Assembly: GCA_016840855.1 (NCBI GenBank)
Contig: JAEORO010000011.1
Location: forward strand, 1 to 43,016
Length of the DNA: 43,016 bases
From: Candidatus Thorarchaeota archaeon
Lineage (GTDB): Archaea; Asgardarchaeota; Thorarchaeia; Thorarchaeales; Thorarchaeaceae
Direction of reading: 5' to 3'
Both the position numbers and the translations under genes were made by a program. This document shows, piece by piece, positions 17,582-25,924 of the stretch. The notes under the pieces are model-generated. The model was not told where the DNA came from and did not search any database. It saw only the letters and a list, made by a program, of their open reading frames with translations. Position 1 is the first letter of the stretch, and each line of letters starts with the position of its first letter.

Positions 17582-18394
17582 CTAGATGCCAACTTTGAAG
17601 ATTAGGGCATCTCGGAGGACTCGCTGGAACATTCGTAGTAGATTTTTGCCCTCTGTAGCAATAGTATCAAACACTGGATAACCTTCCAGATCTAGCATCT
17701 GAACCATATAGTCAATTGGTAAAGCATTGGGAAGATCTCTTTTGTTTAGGGCGACTATGATTGGGAGTGTCGCCATCCGGTCTGTACCAAGAGCAATCCT
17801 TAGTTCTTGTATGGATGCAAGATTCTCATTCATCTGTTCAGGAGTTGAGTCAGCCATGAAAATGATACCATCGCAGTCACGAAGTACCTTGATTCTTTGG
17901 CTAGCATGACGTCTCTGTCCAGCCACAGTAAAGACATCAAACACAATTCTCTCACTCGCTGTGACAGGTACAAAGTCAAAGAAGGTAGTTCTACCAAGCT
18001 CATCATGAATTTCTATAATCTTCCCCTTTGCCAATGATCGGACATTAGCAAATAGCCATCTCAGGGCGGTAGTCTTACCAGAGAGAGAAGGACCATAGAA
18101 GACGATTTTGATGTGAACCCTCCCCACCTCATCCCGTTTGAGAACATGGCCTGGAACGATTTCAGCAGCACTTTGCGGCTTAATACGAGCGTACCGGGCA
18201 TGTTCAGCTGTGACCTCAGGATCAAAATGAATATCTTCACTAGAGGCAATTAATCGACCCATTGGAGTGGGAGTTGGTTCAGCGATTACAGGTTCCATCA
18301 CGGCCATACTTGTATCAACACTAGGCTCCGCTGATATCTCTTTTTCCTCTTTAGGCTTCTTTGAGCGCCGGGTTAATCTGCGAAATACAGACAA
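17582..18394 (-). CDS. MglA-like small GTPase with N-terminal extension
   Basis: A GTPase domain fills residues about 92-270. It has P-loop GPSLSGKT (101-108), a switch I Thr pair in GRTTFFDF, G3 as TVAGQ (156-160) in place of DxxGQ, and NKRD (217-220). The GPxLSGKT P-loop, the FDFVPV segment and the altered G3 are those of MglA-type GTPases, which control polarity and motility in bacteria. The role in archaea is unknown. Residues 1-90 are a basic then Pro/Glu-rich extension, probably disordered. The start is TTG at 18394, preceded by GGAGAGG. It is divergent from the class V aminotransferase. Confidence 0.8.
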   Translation of the reverse strand: MSVFRRLTRRSKKPKEEKEISAEPSVDTSMAVMEPVIAEPTPTPMGRLIASSEDIHFDPEVTAEHARYARIKPQSAAEIVPGHVLKRDEVGRVHIKIVFYGPSLSGKTTALRWLFANVRSLAKGKIIEIHDELGRTTFFDFVPVTASERIVFDVFTVAGQRRHASQRIKVLRDCDGIIFMADSTPEQMNENLASIQELRIALGTDRMATLPIIVALNKRDLPNALPIDYMVQMLDLEGYPVFDTIATEGKNLLRMFQRVLRDALIFKVGI

Positions 18395-18495
18395 ACGCCT
18401 CTCCAGAATTTACGATGCTCATACTAGACTTAAATCTTAGGGGGATTTCGTCCGCAGTGACCTTTATCAACGATGAGCTATTTGGACGGTTCATC

Positions 18496-19620
18496 ATGAC
18501 TGAATTGATTGACCAGGAATTCATCTCTGAGATGTGGCCAACACTTAGCAAGATGACATACTTGAATAATGCATCTACAGGCATTCCTCCTGTAAATACT
18601 TTCCACGCAATGAAACAATATCTAGACGACACGGCAAAGGCTGTTGACAAATTCGAAGAAACACTAGAAGCATTCAAGGAAATACGTCAGCACCTTGCAA
18701 GCCTTTTGGGTGGCCATTATAGTCAATATGCATTCGTACCAAGCACTAGTGAAGGTGTAAACTCCATTGCACATGGTGTGCATTATCCAGAGGGTTCCAA
18801 TGTTGTAATATGCGACCTAGAATTTCCAGCCAACTATGTCCCTTGGCAGAATGCAAGTAGATTTTATGATTTTGAGCTTCGAGTTGTTAAATCCAATCAT
18901 GGCGCGGCTCCACTTGATGCATTCAAGGACAAAGTTGATGAGAATACGAAGGTACTTTCAATAAGCCAGATTCAGTTTGGTTCAGGATTTAGAGCAAATC
19001 TTGGAGAACTATCAAAACTCGCGCATGATAATTCTGCTCTTCTTGCGGTGGATATCATCCAAGCTGCAGGGTGTTTCAATACAGACTTATCAAAACTTGA
19101 TGTAGACTTTGCTACCGGTCAGTCTGCAAAGTGGCTTTTGGGGCCAATCGGAGCGGGTTTCATCTATGTTGGCAAATCTATGATGGATGAACTTAAGCCT
19201 CGCTTCATGGGGTGGTGGGGAGTTGAGAATCTGATGGAGTTTGGTTACTCTGAGCGGAAACCTTTCGCTGATGCACGAAAGTTCCAAGTCGGGTCTCCTG
19301 CAATGATTGCTTATGTCGGTTTATTGGAATCATTAAAGACACTACTAAAAATACCTGGAGAAGATAGAGAGAAAGCGGCGATGAACAATGCAGACTATCT
19401 CAGAAAAAGACTTTCAGAAATCGATGTTGCATTCTATGATTTCGGACGAGATCACAATTCAGCCATTGTGTCATGTGAGCCCCAATATGTTGAGAATCTA
19501 CTTGAAAGGCTAATGAAGAACAATATTCACTGTTCTGTAAGAAATGGAAGATTACGTGTATCTCCACATTTCTATAACAATCATGATGAGATTGATAGAT
19601 TGGTAGCATATTTGGGGTGA
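18496..19620 (+). CDS. Class V aminotransferase-fold PLP enzyme
   Basis: This is a fold-type I PLP enzyme of the cysteine desulfurase/isopenicillin-N-epimerase class. The co-factor Asp is in LLAVDIIQAAGC and the PLP Lys is in DFATGQSAKWLLGPIGAGFIYV. The N-terminus reads MTYLNNASTGIPP, typical of the class. The ATG at 18496 gives 374 residues; a longer reading would overlap the divergent GTPase gene. A catalytic Cys loop of a true desulfurase is not obvious, so lyase, epimerase or aminotransferase activity are all possible. The MBL hydrolase starts 4 nt after its stop, so the two are translationally coupled and may act in sequence. Confidence 0.8.
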   Translation: MTELIDQEFISEMWPTLSKMTYLNNASTGIPPVNTFHAMKQYLDDTAKAVDKFEETLEAFKEIRQHLASLLGGHYSQYAFVPSTSEGVNSIAHGVHYPEGSNVVICDLEFPANYVPWQNASRFYDFELRVVKSNHGAAPLDAFKDKVDENTKVLSISQIQFGSGFRANLGELSKLAHDNSALLAVDIIQAAGCFNTDLSKLDVDFATGQSAKWLLGPIGAGFIYVGKSMMDELKPRFMGWWGVENLMEFGYSERKPFADARKFQVGSPAMIAYVGLLESLKTLLKIPGEDREKAAMNNADYLRKRLSEIDVAFYDFGRDHNSAIVSCEPQYVENLLERLMKNNIHCSVRNGRLRVSPHFYNNHDEIDRLVAYLG

Positions 19621-19624
19621 TTAT

Positions 19625-20308
19625 TTGCTCGATCCGATTACAGACTCGATATATTTCATAATTAGCCGTTCTTTCGATTCAAACATCACCTATATCAAAT
19701 CAGGGAACCACGAGATTTTAGTTGACGCAGGGACCGGACTTTATTCTTCATCTCTCGATAAAGATCTACACACGAAAGGTTCGTCACTTGAAATGATTAC
19801 TGATGTTGTGCTCACGCACTGTCACATTGATCACATAGGTGGTATTATACCATTATTGGAAAGAGGATCACCCAGACTTTATCTTCATGAGGCTGAGGCA
19901 GTACCTATCAACAACGGCGACTATAGCCAGACGCTTGGAGCTACTTTTGGTGCAGAACTACCACCTTTCAAAATCGATGTAATGCTCAAAGAGGGAGATT
20001 TGATTGATTTTGGGGACATAAGGCTGCGAGTGTTTCACACACCAGGGCATTCTACAGGAAGCATTGTTATGGAAGTAGAGGACTCAGGCATTCTCTTCAC
20101 AGGAGACACGCTATTCCCCGGTGGGAGTTTTGGTAGAGTAGATTTTCCCACAGGAAGTCCCGAAAAACTTGTAGCATCTCTTAAACGAATATCAGAGATG
20201 GAGTTTGAAATTGGTATACCTGGTCACATGAATGTTATGAGGTACAATGCCAGAAAGTCAGCACTCACATCGTATCAAATGGCCAAAAATTGGTTCAATG
20301 TTGGGTGA
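19625..20308 (+). CDS. Metallo-beta-lactamase-fold hydrolase
   Basis: The metal motif HxHxDH is seen as HCHIDH in VVLTHCHIDHIGG. Further ligands are in HTPGHSTGS, FTGDTLFPG and the final GIPGHMN. The 227 residues fit a glyoxalase II-like single-domain hydrolase binding two metals. Its substrate is probably a thioester or similar, but cannot be named. The start is TTG at 19625; the Shine-Dalgarno GGGGTGA overlaps the stop codon of the upstream PLP-enzyme gene, which supports this unusual start and coupled translation. Confidence 0.85.
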   Translation: MLDPITDSIYFIISRSFDSNITYIKSGNHEILVDAGTGLYSSSLDKDLHTKGSSLEMITDVVLTHCHIDHIGGIIPLLERGSPRLYLHEAEAVPINNGDYSQTLGATFGAELPPFKIDVMLKEGDLIDFGDIRLRVFHTPGHSTGSIVMEVEDSGILFTGDTLFPGGSFGRVDFPTGSPEKLVASLKRISEMEFEIGIPGHMNVMRYNARKSALTSYQMAKNWFNVG

Positions 20309-20470
20309 ATAATCATCAAAAACAGCAATGTATTACTTGGATAATGGTTGGTATTCTCCTAAGTAAAGAATATATGAGATAAATTGATGAAGCGTGAATG
20401 CTGATTGCGACAAATTAGTGGAAAAGCTTTCGGTATAAATGCTCAAAACAAATGCTCCAGCCATCAAATG

Positions 20471-21355
20471 GCATGGATGCACACAGTAAACAAAAACGAC
20501 CTATTGGTAGGTGTGGAATACTTGGCTGACTCTTCTCGTGACTTGGAAGAATTACTTAAAGAATTCAAACCCGAGAAGAAAGCTCGTTTCCAAGCCTTTG
20601 ATAAGGTGGTCAATGCTCTTAATACCCCTAGCCAATCTCTATTCGTTTTAGATAATGATAACGAAGTTGATACATTCCAAAGAGAGTACAATCAATTCCT
20701 TGTATCAACAGGAAGAATGGAAGAGGGAGGAGAACTACCATACTATATGGTTCGTATTGGGTACGATGGGGACATGTTGGACGATATGTTCAGACTAGTT
20801 GTTTCTGATGAGTCTGACAACTTTAAACCTGCTTCCTTGGATGTTAACATGCTTTATTCGAAACAGGCAATCTTCCAACACCTCTATCAAATAATTACAA
20901 AAGATAAGTACATCATTTTTCACATCCCGGAGTTCCCACTTGCATACTATTTCGAAACTGCTGTTGTCGTGGATGTGGAAGAACTTTCGGATGTTATGGA
21001 CTCATCCGTGCATGATGATACAATCATCAGATATCTAAACGACCTTCGAGAGCAAGGCACAGAGGAACATAGAAAGACGTATAGCTTCTTCTATAGAATC
21101 AGCACTTCCTTGTTGATGGAATTCTCGAACGTGTTTCTTGTAGCTCCAACTGCAGGCATGAATAGGCACATGTGTGTCACCAGTTGGAGAACTCAGACAC
21201 TTTTGCTCGGATTCAGTCCACTTACATGGTCGTCTGGAAGTTTCCGCGTCTTTGACTTGAGTGGTAGAGATATTGATGCAAGATGGGCATACCCAGCGCC
21301 TCAATCAGATGATCCAAGAATCAAGCAATACACTCGTATTGTTCCATTAGAGTAA
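20471..21355 (+). CDS. Unknown cytosolic protein, about 295 residues
   Basis: I do not recognise the family. There is no signal peptide or membrane segment. The protein is acidic, with alternating strands and helices (ELPYYMVRIGYDGDMLDDMFRLVVS, YIIFHIPEFPLAYYFETAVVVDVEEL), and a C-terminal region rich in aromatic residues (HMCVTSWRTQTLLLGFSPLTWSSGSFRVFDL). ATG codons at 20471 and 20480 are the plausible starts; neither has a clear ribosome site, and a TATA-like AATATATGAG lies near 20368-20377. It sits between the MBL gene and the CoA operon, but has its own spacer on both sides. Confidence 0.6.
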   Translation, partial: AWMHTVNKNDLLVGVEYLADSSRDLEELLKEFKPEKKARFQAFDKVVNALNTPSQSLFVLDNDNEVDTFQREYNQFLVSTGRMEEGGELPYYMVRIGYDGDMLDDMFRLVVSDESDNFKPASLDVNMLYSKQAIFQHLYQIITKDKYIIFHIPEFPLAYYFETAVVVDVEELSDVMDSSVHDDTIIRYLNDLREQGTEEHRKTYSFFYRISTSLLMEFSNVFLVAPTAGMNRHMCVTSWRTQTLLLGFSPLTWSSGSFRVFDLSGRDIDARWAYPAPQSDDPRIKQYTRIVPLE

Positions 21356-21444
21356 CATATTATCTTCTAGAGCGTTTCTTATTCAAATTAAACCAAATAT
21401 AGAATGTATATACATGTATATATGCAATGTTGAATGTATAAAGA

Positions 21445-21454
21445 ATATTTAATA
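21445..21454 (+). promoter_or_regulatory. TATA box of the CoA operon
   Basis: ATATTTAATA is centred about 26 nt before the ATG at 21476. This gives a leaderless start for pantoate kinase and argues against the upstream ATG at 21434, which would lie before the expected transcription start. Confidence 0.5.
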
Positions 21455-21475
21455 CCCGACTCAATAAAGACGGAC

Positions 21476-22417
21476 ATGGCTGACACATTGAAAAGGCAAA
21501 AGAATGAGGAACAGACAGCAAAGGCTTTCGTGCCCGGCCACATTACAGGAATCTTTCGTATCTTTGACGAATATGACGATCCTCTTCGTTGCGGTTCAAT
21601 GGGAGCCGGATTCTCAGTGACCATTGGAACAGTCACTTCGGTTTCCGTGGTGAATCATCCAAGACTGGAGATTACAACTGATTACAACAAACAACGAATA
21701 GATGCACAAGTCACGAAGACGGTGATACAGAGATTGACTGAAGAATACGAGAGGACACTCAAAGTTCATGTAGACCATAGTTCCTCTCTAATTATTGGAG
21801 CTGGTTTTGGAGCATCAGGCGCAGGCGCTTTAGGCACAGCTCTTGCTCTCGGTCATCTGCTCGATCCTGACATTGAATATGAAAAAGCTGCAGGTTTCGC
21901 ACATTGTGCAGAGATTGCCAATCATACGGGCCTTGGAGATGTACTTTCACAGACAATTGGTGGACTCGAAGTGCGAGTGCAAGCTGGTGGTCCCGGTATA
22001 GGGAAAATTAAGAAAATTAATCATGATCACACTCTTCGTGTTGCCCTCGCAGGAGCCCCAGGTCTTGAAACTTCAAAGGTATTGACGAATCCATCATCAC
22101 GAGAACGAATCAATGCAATAGGTGAAGAATTAATATCAAGGATAATAGACAATCCAACAATTGAGATGTTTATCGAGTGCTCTCGAGAGTTTTCAGAAGA
22201 GATAGGATTGCAAAGTACACGAGTAAAGCAGGTACTCCATGAGCTTGACAAGAGAGGACTGACCCAATCGAGTATGGTTATGTTGGGAGACTCTGTCTTT
22301 TGTTTTTGTAATGAGGAAAACTCCAATATAGCTCAAGGAATCCTATCAGAATATTGGAATGTATCAGAGGTATTCATGACAGACATAGCAGCTCAGGGTG
22401 GGAGGTTAATCAGATGA
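21476..22417 (+). CDS. Pantoate kinase (archaeal CoA biosynthesis)
   Basis: The GHMP-kinase signature of the archaeal pantoate kinase group is present: FVPGHITGIFRIFDEYDDPLRCGSMGAGFSVTIG near the N-terminus and the Gly-rich ATP loop GAGFGASGAGALGTALALGHLL. It phosphorylates D-pantoate to 4-phosphopantoate, the archaeal first step that replaces the bacterial order of reactions. ATG at 21476 gives 313 residues and fits the TATA box position. Its stop overlaps the start of the phosphopantothenate synthetase gene by ATGA, so the two are co-translated. Confidence 0.9.
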   Translation: MADTLKRQKNEEQTAKAFVPGHITGIFRIFDEYDDPLRCGSMGAGFSVTIGTVTSVSVVNHPRLEITTDYNKQRIDAQVTKTVIQRLTEEYERTLKVHVDHSSSLIIGAGFGASGAGALGTALALGHLLDPDIEYEKAAGFAHCAEIANHTGLGDVLSQTIGGLEVRVQAGGPGIGKIKKINHDHTLRVALAGAPGLETSKVLTNPSSRERINAIGEELISRIIDNPTIEMFIECSREFSEEIGLQSTRVKQVLHELDKRGLTQSSMVMLGDSVFCFCNEENSNIAQGILSEYWNVSEVFMTDIAAQGGRLIR

Positions 22418-23226
22418 CAAAGATTGAGATACCTCCTGATCATCCACGAAGGATTTCACTTGAAACCAGAGAGAAAATAATTGATGGGCATGAATCACAT
22501 GTAGTTGCTACAGCTGGATTATTAGCTCATGGCAGAGGTGAAGCTTTTGACTATTTAATTGGCGAGAGGACCACCGAACAAGCAGAGCTTGCTATGCAAG
22601 CAGCTGTTGCAGCTTTACTCTCCGCTAAACATCCAGTCATTAGTGTAAATGGAAATGCATGTTCTTTGGTACCAGAAGCCTTGGTGGAACTTTCAGAGGT
22701 TTGCAAGGCACCACTGGAAATCAACTTGTTCTACTATAGAAAAGAGAGAGAGGACGCTATTAGAGATGCTCTCATCGATGCAGGTGCGAAAGTTGTGCTG
22801 GGTACTCAGGACAGGCCATCAATGAACATCCCAGAGTTGAGTAGCAATCGTCGGAAGGTGGATGTTGAAGGAATTGGAGCGGCTGATGTCGTTCTAGTAC
22901 CATTGGAAGATGGTGACAGAACTGAAGCACTGAAAGCGATTGGTAAGTTTGTCATAACTATTGATTTAAACCCGATGAGCAGAACTGCAGTCTATTCAGA
23001 CATCACCATTATTGATAATATAGTAAGAGCTCTTCCTCGTATGGCTGAGCAGGCTCATGTGATGAAGAAGATTCCTAAAGATGAACTTCATCAGATTGTA
23101 AGGAGTTTTAACAACTCTGAGAACATTGCCACAGCAGTACGAATAATAATAACACATCTCGAGAGAAGAGTAAAGGATATTGTCGAATTGAGGACAAAAA
23201 CGAATATTGGAGTTAGCGAAAAATGA
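22414..23226 (+). CDS. 4-phosphopantoate-beta-alanine ligase (phosphopantothenate synthetase)
   Basis: The sequence matches the archaea-specific phosphopantothenate synthetase (COG1701): IPPDHPRRISLETREKIIDGHESHVVATAGLLAHGRGEAFDYLIGE at the N-terminus, GNACSLVPEALVELSEV, and DLNPMSRTAVYSDITIIDNIVRALPRM near the end. It joins 4-phosphopantoate to beta-alanine with ATP, replacing bacterial PanC/CoaA. The ATG at 22414 overlaps the TGA of the pantoate kinase gene, giving 270 residues. Its own stop overlaps the panE start the same way. Confidence 0.92.
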   Translation: MTKIEIPPDHPRRISLETREKIIDGHESHVVATAGLLAHGRGEAFDYLIGERTTEQAELAMQAAVAALLSAKHPVISVNGNACSLVPEALVELSEVCKAPLEINLFYYRKEREDAIRDALIDAGAKVVLGTQDRPSMNIPELSSNRRKVDVEGIGAADVVLVPLEDGDRTEALKAIGKFVITIDLNPMSRTAVYSDITIIDNIVRALPRMAEQAHVMKKIPKDELHQIVRSFNNSENIATAVRIIITHLERRVKDIVELRTKTNIGVSEK

Positions 23227-24209
23227 AGATAGTTGTTGTGGGGTCAGGAGCGATTGGAAGCTTATATGGAGCGTTCCTGAGTCGACTTAAGGATACAGAA
23301 GTAATCTTGGTGGGCAGGAATCCTCATGTTTCTGCAATTCAGTCTAACGGTCTCAAGATTAACGGTATTCTTGGAGAGCATGTCTTCAAGCTTAAAGCTA
23401 TGAAACTTGCATCCGAAATAGACAAGGCAGATCTAGTTATTCTCACAACAAAAACTTACGACACCCTTACAGCAGCTCAAAGTGCGAAACACTTGGTTGA
23501 CAGGGGAGCCTCAATACTCCTCATCCAGAATGGTCTTGGAACAGAAGAATTGGTCGCAAAAGCTCTCAATACGACTAAGGTTCTAAGAGCAACAACCTGT
23601 ATGGGCGCATTAAGAACTACACCCGGAGTTGTAACAGCAACAGGTTGTGGTCTCACTGAGATTGGCTCTCGATATCCTGAGAATTATGAGTTGGTCGAAC
23701 AACTCACTGAGATGATGAAAGAGGTCGGATTCGACGTACGATCAAGCGATAACATCGAGGGAGTAGTTTGGACAAAAACTTTGGTGAACTGTGGCATAAA
23801 CCCAGTTGGTGCATTGACAGGGCTTTCAAACGGAGAGGTCTACAGAAACAAAGCACTTCGTGGTCTAATTGTTAGACTTGTTGAGGAGGCAGTTAAAGTT
23901 GTCAAAGCTCTTGGTGTTGAACTCACAACAGACGATCCAGTCAGATATGCACTTGGGACAGCCAAAGCTACTGGAAACAATATCAATTCAATGCTTCAAG
24001 ACCTTCGTGCTGGAAAAAGAACAGAAATTGATGCGATAACAGGTGAAGTCATCAGATTAGCCAAGATATATGGAATTGAAACGCCATCAAGTGAAGCTGT
24101 CTACGCTCTCGTGAAAGCACTTGAATCTAAATATCTAGAGGAAGGCAAGAAAATGACAGAAATGGATATTCTTGCTATCGACGAACTTGTTGAAGCAATA
24201 ACAAGGTGA
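23223..24209 (+). CDS. panE: 2-dehydropantoate 2-reductase
   Basis: The N-terminal Rossmann fold carries the NADPH motif GSGAIGSLYGAFLSR and RN (VGRNPHV). The conserved catalytic Lys lies in VWTKTLVNCGINPVGALTG, with the family's C-terminal helical domain after it (DLRAGKRTEIDAITGEVIRLA). It reduces ketopantoate to pantoate, the substrate of the pantoate kinase two genes upstream. Length 328 is normal for the PanE/ApbA family. It overlaps both neighbours (ATGA with the synthetase, GTGA with coaBC), so it belongs to one tightly coupled operon. Confidence 0.93.
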   Translation: MKIVVVGSGAIGSLYGAFLSRLKDTEVILVGRNPHVSAIQSNGLKINGILGEHVFKLKAMKLASEIDKADLVILTTKTYDTLTAAQSAKHLVDRGASILLIQNGLGTEELVAKALNTTKVLRATTCMGALRTTPGVVTATGCGLTEIGSRYPENYELVEQLTEMMKEVGFDVRSSDNIEGVVWTKTLVNCGINPVGALTGLSNGEVYRNKALRGLIVRLVEEAVKVVKALGVELTTDDPVRYALGTAKATGNNINSMLQDLRAGKRTEIDAITGEVIRLAKIYGIETPSSEAVYALVKALESKYLEEGKKMTEMDILAIDELVEAITR

Positions 24210-25456
24210 TTATGTTGATTGAGCATACATCAAAGCTCATCAAAGGAAGTTTAAGCAGACTGCTTGATAGAAAGAAAATAGCTCTTGGCATTACTGGCAG
24301 TGTAGGAGCTGTAGAGTGCGTTGCTTTGGCTAGAGCCCTTATGCGTCATGGCGCTGAGGTTTACACAATTATGAGCCAAATGGCACAAAAGATTATTCAC
24401 CCCTATTTGATGGAGTGGGCAACTGGAAACTCAGTTGTAACTGAACTCACAGGTCAGATTGAACACATAACACTTGCCGGGAAGCACGACGATCACGTTG
24501 ATCTACTTCTAATCGCACCTTCAACAGCCAATACAATAGGCAAAATTGCTAGAGGTATTGATGACACTCCAGTGACAACTACTGCATCTTCAGCCATCGG
24601 TGCTGGTATTCCAGTCATCATCGTTCCAGCCATGCATGAATCTATGTACGACCATCCTGCTGTAATAGAGAATATTGAGATATTGAAAGGCATGGGAGTC
24701 ACGATTGTTTCACCACGGATGGAAGAGGCGAAAGCAAAGATTCCAGAGGTAGCAACAATAGTTGATCATGTACTCAAGGTGTTAGGCCCAAGACATCTTG
24801 ATGGGAAACATTTTGTCGTCACTGCAGGGCCAACAAGAGGATGGGTAGACCGAGTTCGTTTTATTACCAATCCATCGACCGGAAAGATGGGAATTGCAGT
24901 GGCTGAAGAATTAGTTCGCAGAGGTGCTACTGTGAGTCTAATACTCGGTCCGACTTCAGAAAATTCCTCGCGTCTTGTAGAAACCCATAAGGTTTCGACA
25001 TCGCAGGAAATGCTTGAAGCTGTCATGTCGGAGCTTTCAGCTCGACAAACAGATGGATTTGTATCTGCAGCTGCTGTTCTCGACTATACTCCCTCAAAGA
25101 AAGAAGATAGAAAGATGGCATCAGGCGCAGCAAGTCTAAACCTTGAGCTTGTTCCTACAAAGAAAATAATCGAAGAGGCGAGAAAAGCATACAAAGACCT
25201 CTTCATCGTTGGTTTCAAGGTAGAATCCGGTGTAACAGACAATGAACTGGAATCTAGAGCCAGAACAAAAATTGATGCAGGTATATGTGACCTTGTTATT
25301 GCAAATGATGAACAAAGAGAGGGAGTCGCATTCGGTACTGATACAAATGCAGTGCTAATAGTTGGCCCTAACAATTATACTAGGAGCGTTGATCTTGCAC
25401 CTAAGAGAGAGATAGCAAGGCACATTGTTGATGAGATAGTTAACAAAATGAGATGA
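24206..25456 (+). CDS. coaBC: Bifunctional phosphopantothenoylcysteine decarboxylase/synthetase
   Basis: The N-terminal half is the flavin-dependent CoaC domain (ALGITGSVGAVECVALARALMRHGAEVYTIMSQ; LLIAPSTANTIGKIA; PAMHESMYDHPAV). The C-terminal half from about residue 195 is CoaB (GKHFVVTAGPTRGWVDRVRFITNPSTGKMGIAVAEELVRRG; VSAAAVLDYTPSKKEDRKMASG; IVGFKVESG). It makes phosphopantothenoylcysteine and decarboxylates it to 4'-phosphopantetheine. The start is GTG at 24206, overlapping the panE stop; an ATG at 24212 is an alternative. It is the last gene of the four-gene CoA operon; PanB and CoaD/CoaE must lie elsewhere. Confidence 0.94.
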   Translation: MIMLIEHTSKLIKGSLSRLLDRKKIALGITGSVGAVECVALARALMRHGAEVYTIMSQMAQKIIHPYLMEWATGNSVVTELTGQIEHITLAGKHDDHVDLLLIAPSTANTIGKIARGIDDTPVTTTASSAIGAGIPVIIVPAMHESMYDHPAVIENIEILKGMGVTIVSPRMEEAKAKIPEVATIVDHVLKVLGPRHLDGKHFVVTAGPTRGWVDRVRFITNPSTGKMGIAVAEELVRRGATVSLILGPTSENSSRLVETHKVSTSQEMLEAVMSELSARQTDGFVSAAAVLDYTPSKKEDRKMASGAASLNLELVPTKKIIEEARKAYKDLFIVGFKVESGVTDNELESRARTKIDAGICDLVIANDEQREGVAFGTDTNAVLIVGPNNYTRSVDLAPKREIARHIVDEIVNKMR

Positions 25457-25460
25457 CAAA

Positions 25461-25823
25461 TTAGAGTATCTCTAATAGCACATCAGCAATTCGCCTCATA
25501 TCAACAAAGATAAGACCAATCTGAGCATCAGCTTTTGCCAATACGAGTAGAAGTGCATTTTCACCAACTGATGTCAGAAGGGTATAGCCTCGTTCACCCT
25601 TGACATAGATTTCTTTGAAAACACCACGATCTAATTCGGTTGTTGCTTTCTCACCTAGCGACAAGAGACCAGCACTAATCGCAGCTACACGTTCCTGTTC
25701 AGCTTCTGGTAGAGCTGAAGAAATCATCAGGCCATCTGCAGAAACAAGAGCTGCTCCCTCAACACCTGGTACAGTTTCGAAATCACGAATAGTTTTGTTG
25801 ATGCTATCAACACGACTGGACAT
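25461..25823 (-). CDS. Roadblock/LC7 domain protein
   Basis: The protein of about 120 residues is a single Roadblock/LC7 domain. It has an N-terminal helix, then GVEGAALVSADGLMISSAL, a central helix (ERVAAISAGLLSLGEKATTEL), strands FKEIYVKGERGYTLLTSVGENALLLVLA, and a last helix (MRRIADVLLEIL). Such domains dimerise and act as platforms or GAP-like partners for MglA-type and Ragulator-type GTPases. ATG at 25823 is chosen because GAGGG precedes it by 5-8 nt; an upstream in-frame codon at 25850 would add nine residues. It could partner one of the three GTPases encoded in the window; that is inference. Confidence 0.85.
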   Translation of the reverse strand: MSSRVDSINKTIRDFETVPGVEGAALVSADGLMISSALPEAEQERVAAISAGLLSLGEKATTELDRGVFKEIYVKGERGYTLLTSVGENALLLVLAKADAQIGLIFVDMRRIADVLLEIL

Positions 25824-25924
25824 ACTTGCACCCTCTAGCAATCCAAACAAACGCTAGTCAGTGGCCATATATAATAACTTATTGTTGCCCCATATTTTTG
25901 GGCGTATTGATAGGATTTAATTCC

